The position numbers and the translations under genes were made by a program. Source: Emticicia sp. BO119 (GTDB taxonomy: Bacteria; Bacteroidota; Bacteroidia; Cytophagales; Spirosomataceae). From it: a DNA stretch of 64,000 nt. The DNA is taken from contig NZ_JACETV010000001.1 of NCBI RefSeq assembly GCF_013912375.1, positions 682,001 to 746,000 on the forward strand, in the 5' to 3' direction. This document shows positions 54,171 through 63,100 of this stretch, piece after piece (position 1 is the stretch's first letter; each line of letters starts with the position of its first letter). Below the pieces are notes generated by a model. That model had not been told where the DNA came from. It saw nothing but the letters and a program-made list of their open reading frames with translations, and made no database searches.

Positions 54171-56803
54171 AAGATTCCCCTCGTCCTTACCGCTGGGCAG
54201 AATGGCTAATCAGCCACATAGCCGCCCCGCATCTGAGAGAGGAATTATTAGGTGATTTAGACGAATTCTTTTATAAACGTGGGCATAAGTACGGCTATTC
54301 CACTGCAAAATTATTGTATCTGGTGGATATACTTTTACTGCTTCACCCTCGCCTCTGGCGCAGGCTGGCAGATACTTATGGAAAAACTATTTATTCATCA
54401 TCCTTTATCCTTCACCCAGATATGTTACGCAACTATTTCAAAATCGCTTTTCGTAACCTTTTTAAAAATAAGGTTTATTCATTCATCAATATCAGTGGAC
54501 TAGCCGTGGGCATTGCCTGCTGCCTGGCTATCTGCCTCTATGTGTACGATGAATTTAGTTTCGACCGCTTTCACACCAATGCCCACAACCTCTATCGCAT
54601 AGTAGAAAAACAGAATCAGGCAGGTACATTATACGATGTGGCTTCGTCTCCGGGCCCATTATCCCCCACCTTAAAAGCTGAATTTGCCGAAATCAAACAA
54701 TATTGTCGCTTTGACCGATATTGGGGCATATTAAAACATGATTCTACCATTATTGAAGACATAGATATCCTGGGTGTCGACCATTCATTTTTCAATATGT
54801 TCAGTTTCCCATTACTACGAGGTAATGTAAATCAGGCTTTATTGAACCCTAATGAAATTATTATTACTGAAAGCGCGGCCGAGCGATTCTTTGGCAGTCA
54901 ATGGAAACATTCAACCAATATATTAGGTCAGCCATTTCAATTCAAAGACAAAACCTTTACGCTAACCGGAATCGCCCAGAACCCCCCACATAATTCACAT
55001 ATTCAATTTGATATTCTGTTTTCTTATCTTTTGACACAGAACGACAAAGACCAGTATAAATGGAATAATGATAGCCATTACAATTACATCTTATTACAAC
55101 CTCATACAGATGTAGCATCCCTCGAAAAAAAGATATTCAGTTTTATGAATAAGTATCGGCCTTCTGATAAACCCACTATCAGGTTGCAACCAATGCTTGA
55201 TATTTATCTGAATCCGGATTTTAGCTTTCAAACAGACTGGCAGACTAAGGGCAGTCGGTTATATATATGGGTTTTTATATCCGTTGGCAGTATTGTATTG
55301 CTCATTGCCTTATTCAATTTCATGAATCTATCAACTGCAAGAGCTATGAAACGGGCACAAGAAGTAGGGGTTAGAAAAGCCATTGGCGCGGTTCGTTTAC
55401 AGTTAGTCGTACAGTTTTTGGGAGAATCATTATTGTTGACGTTGCTATCAGTTATTTCGGCCATTGGTTTATTGATTCTGTTTTTGCCTTTACTGAATGA
55501 AATAGCAGCCAAGTCATTAACAATTCCATTTGCTGAACCTGGGTTCTGGTTGGTAATTATTGGTTTTACCTTGTTAATTAGTTTTCTGGCGGGTATGTAC
55601 CCCGCCTTTTACCTATCCGGTTTCCAACCCGTTAAAGTGCTGAAGGGCGTGTTTAACGTTCAATCTGGACAACTTTTCCGTCGCACATTGGTGGTAAGTC
55701 AATTCACAATGTCAGTCATGCTGGTAACAGGAGCTATCGTCATTTACAAGCAATTAACATTCATGCAGAACAGAAGTCTGGGATTTGATAAATCACAATT
55801 ATTATCAACCTGGATACGCCCAGAACTGCACAATAAAATTCAGATGATAAAAGCTGATTTGCAACAACAAAGCAGTATTGCTCAAGTAACCCTGACTACA
55901 GGAAACCTGGTAGATATGAACAACTCAACCTACGATTTTTCTTGGGAAGGACAAGCACCGGGAGAGGGAATGGTAATTACACATGCCAATTCGGATCCTG
56001 AATTTTTGAAAACTACCGGAATGAAACTCATTGCCGGAAGAAATTTTGATCCAAAAATTGCAAGTGATACAACAGATGCTTATTTAATTAATGAAACTGC
56101 CGCGAAGCGAATGAAATGGACACCCGAACAGGCTTTAGGCAAAACAATTACATTCTGGCAAAATAAAGGAAAGGTAATCGGAGTATTGAAAGATTTTCAC
56201 TTCCGCCCACTCACAGCAGCTATCGAACCATTTTTGTTACGCTATTGGCCTCACGGTCAATATAATTATAATAATTTCTTGATCAAAACCCGTCCTGATA
56301 TGAATCATGAAGGTATTGTAGCATTAGAACAGATTTATAAGAAATATAATAGCATTATGCCGCCATATTACGAATTTGTCGACCAGTCTTTAGAAAACCA
56401 ATACCGCACCGAGCAACGCACAAGTAAGGTAGTATTCTATTTTTCAGCATTGGCAATTTTAGTATCATGCCTCGGTTTATTTGGTTTGGTAACCTTCACG
56501 GCCGAGCAGCGCACTAAAGAAATTGGTACCCGCAAAGTACTGGGAGCAACAGTAACCAATATTGTAACCTTATTATCAAAAGACTTCCTGCAATTGGTAG
56601 TATTAGCAATCATTATCGCATCTCCGCTTGCATGGTTCCTCATGAACCAGTGGCTGGCAGATTTTGCCTATAAAACCAATTTTGAATGGTGGATATTTGC
56701 CTTGTCAGGTTTTCTGGCGATTGTTATTGCTCTAATTACTGTCAGTTTTAAAGCGATCAGAGCTGCACTTATAAATCCTGTAAAAAGTTTGAGAAGTGAG
56801 TAA
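54167..56803 (+). CDS. FtsX/MacB-like ABC transporter permease with prefix domain, PadR-linked
   Basis: An 878-residue inner-membrane protein from ATG 54167, which overlaps padR; an earlier TTG at 54125 would add 14 residues. The prefix domain is RPYRWAEWLISHIAAPHLREELLGDLDEFF (residues 4-75). The first helix lies near NYFKIAFRNLFKNKVYSFIN, then two MacB-like periplasmic domains each followed by an FtsX domain (about 55270-55650 and 56420-56800), with TKEIGTRKVLGAT in the second. It is a paralogue of the three permeases at 1-7985, but these lack a padR gene. No ATPase gene is nearby. Confidence 0.93.
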   Translation: MKDSPRPYRWAEWLISHIAAPHLREELLGDLDEFFYKRGHKYGYSTAKLLYLVDILLLLHPRLWRRLADTYGKTIYSSSFILHPDMLRNYFKIAFRNLFKNKVYSFINISGLAVGIACCLAICLYVYDEFSFDRFHTNAHNLYRIVEKQNQAGTLYDVASSPGPLSPTLKAEFAEIKQYCRFDRYWGILKHDSTIIEDIDILGVDHSFFNMFSFPLLRGNVNQALLNPNEIIITESAAERFFGSQWKHSTNILGQPFQFKDKTFTLTGIAQNPPHNSHIQFDILFSYLLTQNDKDQYKWNNDSHYNYILLQPHTDVASLEKKIFSFMNKYRPSDKPTIRLQPMLDIYLNPDFSFQTDWQTKGSRLYIWVFISVGSIVLLIALFNFMNLSTARAMKRAQEVGVRKAIGAVRLQLVVQFLGESLLLTLLSVISAIGLLILFLPLLNEIAAKSLTIPFAEPGFWLVIIGFTLLISFLAGMYPAFYLSGFQPVKVLKGVFNVQSGQLFRRTLVVSQFTMSVMLVTGAIVIYKQLTFMQNRSLGFDKSQLLSTWIRPELHNKIQMIKADLQQQSSIAQVTLTTGNLVDMNNSTYDFSWEGQAPGEGMVITHANSDPEFLKTTGMKLIAGRNFDPKIASDTTDAYLINETAAKRMKWTPEQALGKTITFWQNKGKVIGVLKDFHFRPLTAAIEPFLLRYWPHGQYNYNNFLIKTRPDMNHEGIVALEQIYKKYNSIMPPYYEFVDQSLENQYRTEQRTSKVVFYFSALAILVSCLGLFGLVTFTAEQRTKEIGTRKVLGATVTNIVTLLSKDFLQLVVLAIIIASPLAWFLMNQWLADFAYKTNFEWWIFALSGFLAIVIALITVSFKAIRAALINPVKSLRSE

Positions 56804-57161
56804 TTTTAGCATAACTATCTCCTGGTAAATAATATATTCATGTATAGGTTATCGCCGGGTAAAGATGATAGTTTACCTGACTATGCGTGTTTTTCCAACA
56901 ACCTCAACTCTATCTTATTTCATCAGATAGAAATAACTATGAGTGATAGATATATATTTGTATCCGTTTAATAAGTGTTTGTGGCGGAATGGAAAAAAAA
57001 ACAGAAATACGCGCGTATCGCAAGCAGGATGGTATTAAAATTGTACAAGGAAAAGGAATAATTAAACATTGATCAAACCCGATTTTTTTTACTGCTGAAA
57101 ACCGGGCCTTCAGATGGTAATTATCAGATTGCTTTCGTTATACTTTTCCCTCAATTAGCTA
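56804..57161. other. Upstream region of the giant secreted protein gene
   Basis: About 358 bases without a convincing gene. TATATTTG (56953-56960) matches the -7 element, but no TTG/TTTG lies at the expected distance and the leader would be nearly 200 bases. A 27-codon frame (56990-57073) is too short to support as a gene. Confidence 0.4.
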
Positions 57162-60100
57162 ATGAATCACCTATCCATCTCTGGTAAACTGCTGTACTTG
57201 ATTTTTTGCTTATTGCTGTCTTCTATTACTTTTGCTCAATTTCCTCAGTCAGGCAAAAGCTCTGTAAAAAAGCAAGTCAGTACTGCTATCACTCCAATTA
57301 ATGCTCTTGACCGTACACTGAATGCCAGTGTACCTGATAAGATAAAAAACAAAGAATTTAAGGGCTTTTCAGTTTCAGAGCCTCCTTCTTTCAGTAATCT
57401 CAGTTCGGTTTCGGTTAGTCCGAAAAGTATGAGAACTGCGATGGCTTTTATTCAAGCTAATCCATCCGGAAAAAAAATAAATAGCCAGAATAGTCATCTG
57501 ACGCCGACAATTGGAATCAATACATTCCTGCTTTATGCCAAAGCCGAAAAAACTGATTTTCATAATTTTTCTATCGCGTCGGGTGCTATAAGACCTCCAA
57601 CATCTTTATCAGCCAGCCCTGCCAATGTTTGTGAGGGAAATGATGTTACCCTGGCAGCGACTTGTCAGGCTGGAACCGTGACCTGGTATAATCAGTCCAG
57701 CGGAGGTTCATCTATTGGTACCGGAGGCTCATTAGTTATAAACCCTACTGTTACCCAAACCTACTACGCATCTTGTTATGTTAGCAATATACCGGCAGAA
57801 AGTACCAGAGAATCTGCCGGAACAGTAACTGTTACAAGCGTACCAGCAGACCCAACGGGTGTTTCGGTGAGTCAGGAAAATATATGTACCGGAACGGCTG
57901 TCATACTAACTGCTACCTGTGCTACAGGAACGATTGCCTGGTATAATCAGGCAACGGGCGGGTCGGCTATCGGAACAGGTTCGGAACTCAGCCAGAGTCC
58001 GACTGAAAATACTACTTACTACGCCGCCTGTGCAGGCGAATTTTGCGAGAGTGTGCGTGTAGCTACGGAAGAGATAACTGTTATGACTATGCCGGATGCC
58101 CCAACAGGTGTGCTAGTAAACCAGACAAGTGTTTTTATTGGCGGAGGCGTTTATTTAACAGCCAACTGCAGCACCGGTACTATTACGTGGTATGACCAGG
58201 CCGATGAAGGTTCTGCTTTAGGAACAGGGTCTGGATTTAATATTATCCCTGCTGCTGCTACTACGTATTATGCAAGTTGTAAAAACGGCTATTGTGAGAG
58301 CAATCGGGTACCTTGCAGCGAGGTAACAGTGGTGAATCTGACAGACCCGACCGGGGTCATGGTAAATAAGACAAGTATTGTGAATGGTGCTAAGGTTATG
58401 CTTAGTGCTGCCTGTAGTGCCGGAAAGGTTGTCTGGTATAACCAGGAAAATGGGGGTAGTGATATAGGCGGGGGTACTTCTGTGACCTATTATCCGGCTC
58501 AAAACACCACTTTCTATGCTACTTGCCGAAATGGTATTTATGAAACTGCAAGAGTTGCTACCCATACAGTAAATGTGGTGAGTATGCCTCGATTACCTTA
58601 TATGGTAAGTGACAATATTAATCCGGGAGAGACGCAATCAGAGCTGGAGGACCTGACAAATGTGAATGGAACGTTATTTTTTATCACTGAAAACGCGGAG
58701 TATGGCCGGGAATTGTGGAAAACTGATGGAACCCTGGAAGGAACTACGCTGGTGAAGGATATTAATCCCGGACCAGACCCTTCGTATATCAACTCACTTA
58801 AAAAAGTAGGTAATCTTTTGTTTTTTGCCGCAAGCGATGGGGTAAATGGCAATGAATTATGGATAAGTAACGGGGAAGTAGATGGGACAGTTATGGTAAA
58901 AGATATAACTGAAGGTATTACCAATTCCCAGATCAGTGACCTCATTGATATAAACGGAACGGCCTATTTTGCTGTGAACGATGAAGAAGGCATCGGGAAG
59001 GAATTATGGAAAAGTGACGGAACTGCCAGTGGTACTGTATTAGTGAAAGATATATGGCCGGGTATGAATAGTGCCGATGTGAGTAGTTTTACCAGTGTAA
59101 ACGGTACTTTATTTTTTACTGCTATTACTGAAGGAAAGGGTAGAGAACTGTGGAAAAGTGATGGTTCTACCGAAGGGACAATCATGGTAAAAGATATCTA
59201 TAGTGGTATGAATATGAGTTCTAATCCTACGAATCTGACTAATGTAAACGGTATTCTCTTTTTTGTTGCCAACGATGGTGTGAATGGAAAGGAGCTCTGG
59301 CAAAGTGATGGTTCGGAGGACGGCACCACTCTTGTAAAAAACATTACGAGTGGGGCTGGTAATACCACTATAGATGAGATTACGGCAATTGGTAATATAG
59401 CATTTATGTCTCTTACAACCAGCACCTATGGCATGGAACTCTGGCGCAGCGACGGCACATCTGACGGAACCTATCTGGTAAAAGATATTCGTACAGGGTC
59501 TCATTCGAGTAATATAGAATACCTGGTGAATATGGAGGGGGTTTTATATTTTACGGCAGATGATGGTACTTATGGTAATGAACTCTGGAAAAGTGATGGC
59601 ACTGAAAGTGGAACGGTAATGGTCAAAGATATCTGGGAGGATTTTGAAAGTTCGATTGGTTCAGCTCTGGTTACGAGCGAAAGTACTTTGTATTTTGGAG
59701 CCGATGACGGAAGGCGTGGTACTATTCTCTGGAAAAGTGATGGGACAGTCGAAGGAACCGATATGGTAAAAGATATAAGCAAGGGGCCTTCAAGTTCAGC
59801 CCCAAGCCTTCTTACTGATGCTAACGGTAAATTATATTTCAGGTCATATTCAAGTTCAGAGATATTTAATTATGGTGCTGAAATGTGGAGCCTTGGTACT
59901 TGTACTGATGTGAACAGAATCGTAGCAACCACAGGCAAAACCAGGTATTTTAACGCTCAGCAACAGGTTATTGCAGCAACCGAAATATGCCATTGCGATA
60001 TATTCAATAACCTTATCAGCAAAATAGATGCTGTAGGGAACAATCCTGTGGTGGGGGTAGTTGATGTCAAAGAATGGATTGATGAAGCCGCTTCTGCCGA

Positions 60101-63100
60101 CTTTGTGAGACGCCATTTCGAGATTAATCCTGTGGCCAGCACTCCTGTTGCCACCGGTAAGGTAACTTTATATTTTACTCAGACAGATTTTGACGCTTAT
60201 AATAGCGCCATTGACCCGGAAGCACCTAAACTACCTGCCAGCAATTCAGATACTGAAGGTGTGGCAAATGTGGGAATTGCTAAATATACCGGCAAGAGCA
60301 ATGATGAAACCGGAATGCCTGATACCTATAATGCCGGATTTGAGTGGATTAACCCGGCGGATGCAGATATAGTCTGGAACAGTGAGGCGGAAAGATGGGA
60401 GGTAAGTTTTGCAACCACGGGTTTTGGAGGCTTTTTTGTAAAAGGCCTGACATTTGGCATGCCTGAATCTGTAAAAGCGAGCTCAACCAGTATTTGTGAG
60501 GGGCAGAGTGTTACCTTAACTGCGAGTTGTGCTGTGGGTACGGTTGTCTGGTATAAACAATTGGTAGATGGTACTGCTATTGGTACCGGTTCGCCATTTA
60601 TACAGACCCCTGAAAATACTTTTAATAGTTATTATGCCGCCTGCGAAACAGATGATTTAAAAAGTTTCCGGGTATCGCCCGAGACAATAATTCTTACCAA
60701 CATTGATAGACCTACAGATGTATCGGTTGATAAAACTGCTATTGTCGCCGGATCAAAAGTAATCCTCAACGCTACTTGTAGTATTGGGAAGGTGGTGTGG
60801 TACAATCAGGCCAGCGGAGGGGCCGCCATAGGCTTTGGTACTTCTGTTGCTTATTATCCTACAAAAAATACAATCTTTTATGCTACCTGCCAGAGCGGTA
60901 TCTGTGAAACTCCGGCTATTGGCACCAGCGAGGTAAGCGTTGTACGTCTGCCTCAGCTGCCTTATCTGGTAAGTGATGTTTATCCAGGCGAAACCTCTTC
61001 AGCTCCTAATAATTTTACGAATGTGAACGGAACTGTATTTTTCTCAGCCGTCACAGAAGCCTATGGAAAGGAACTATGGAAAAGCGATGGTACGGTAGAA
61101 GGTACTGTTCTTGTAAAGGATATAAATCCCGGAGAAGGAGGGTCAGTTATCGACCAGATTACAAAAGTAGGTAATCTTGTATTTTTTACTGCTAACGATG
61201 GGGTACACGGAACTGAATTGTGGGTAAGTAACGGAGAAACCGAAGGAACTTTTATGCTTAATGAAATTAATGTCGGTATGACTCTACCTGAAATAGATTA
61301 TATAACCGATGTTAACGGAATTGCCTTCTTTACGGCCTATAAGACCACTACCGGGTTTGAATTATGGAAAAGTGATGGTACTCCTGAAGGTACCATGATA
61401 GTGAAAGAAATAAGAAGTGGAAATCTTGGAGGGGATCCCTATGCGCTTACAAATGTGAACGGAATCTTGTTTTTTTCGGCAGACGATGGCGAAAATGGCA
61501 GAGAACTGTGGAAAAGTGATGGTACTGAAGCCGGAACAATACTGGTAAAGGATATTTCTGCCGGTGGTGCTTCGGAGCCTGACAATATGAAAAATATTAA
61601 TGGTATTCTGTATTTCTATGCCAGTGATAATTTGAATGGCCCTGAATTATGGAGAAGCGATGGCACTGACGCTGGAACATTTATAGTAAAAGACATTAAC
61701 AGTGGCAATGGCGGGGTTTATCTGCATTTGATGGAAGAAATGAACGGCATTATATATATGGTTCTTAATGATGGCGTAAACGGCGAAGAACTCTGGCGAA
61801 GTGATGGAACACCCATAGGCACTTACCTTGTTAAAGATATTTATGAGGGAAGTAATGGTAGTGGTATCCAGAAGATTTTACCTGTGAACGGGAAATTATA
61901 CTTTGTGGCAAATGATGGTATTAACGGTGAAGAATTGTGGAAAAGTGATGGCACACCTGAAGGTACTGTTTTAGTAAAAGACATAAGGGAGGGGGGATCA
62001 AGCGGATTGCGCTCTTTGTTAACAAATAGTGACGGTACACTTTATTTCGTTGCCAATGATGGTATCAATGGGGATTTACTCTGGAAAAGTGACGGTTCTG
62101 CTGACGGGACTGTTGTAGTAAAAGATATTTCTACCGGAAGCACAAGTTCTCAACCAAATAATATTACCAATGTGAACGGAAAAATATATTTCAAGGCAAG
62201 GCCGGGAGGTGACCTCTATACTACCGGTGATGAAATATGGAGCCTCGGAACCTGTACTGATGCGAATAAAATTGTAAGTGCTATTGGTAAAACCAGCTTT
62301 TTTAACAGTCAGCCGCAACCTGTTGCCGATACCCTTAGCTGTCATTGTGATTTATACAATAAGCTTATTACTACTATCAAGGCAACAGGAGAGATGCCGT
62401 TGAGTAATGCGCTGGAGGTAAAAGAATGGATAGATGAGACCGCCTCAGATACTTTTGTCAGAAGACACTATGAGATTTATTCCAATTCGGATGCGGTAGC
62501 CCAGGCGGCTGGTACGGGACGTGTAACTTTGTATTTTACTCAGGCTGATTTTGATGCCTATAACAATGCTGTAGGCGGAGATGCCTCCAAACTTCCAACC
62601 AATAGCGATGATGATACAGGGAAAGCTAATGTCATCATCCATAGATATCCGGGTACGAGCGGGGATGAGAGCGGAACGCCGGAGAGTTATTCTGTAGAGC
62701 CGGTTCTGATTAATCCGGAGAATTCAGCTATCAGTTGGAATAATGCCCTTGAAAGATGGGAGGTTACTTTTGCTACGGTAGGATTAGGCGGCTATTTCCT
62801 GTATGGGCTGGAATTACCAGACCCTACGGAAGTTGCTGTTGATAAAACAGTGTTATGTGCCGGAGGCAGCGTTTCTTTAACGGCTACCTGCGAAACCGGA
62901 ACAATAACCTGGTATAATCAGTCTTCAGGTGGTTCGGCTGTTGGTACAGGCTCGCCCCTGGTTATTGCAGTAAATACCACCACTACTTATTATGCAGCCT
63001 GCGAAGATGATGGAGCCACCAGTAACAGAATAGCTACAGATGAGGTAACGACGAACCCCATACCAAATGAGCCGATCGGGGCTGGTGTGAGTAGTACAGC

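Noticed and set aside
56990-57073. 27-codon frame before the giant gene
   Set aside because: Too short, basic and without any supporting signal.
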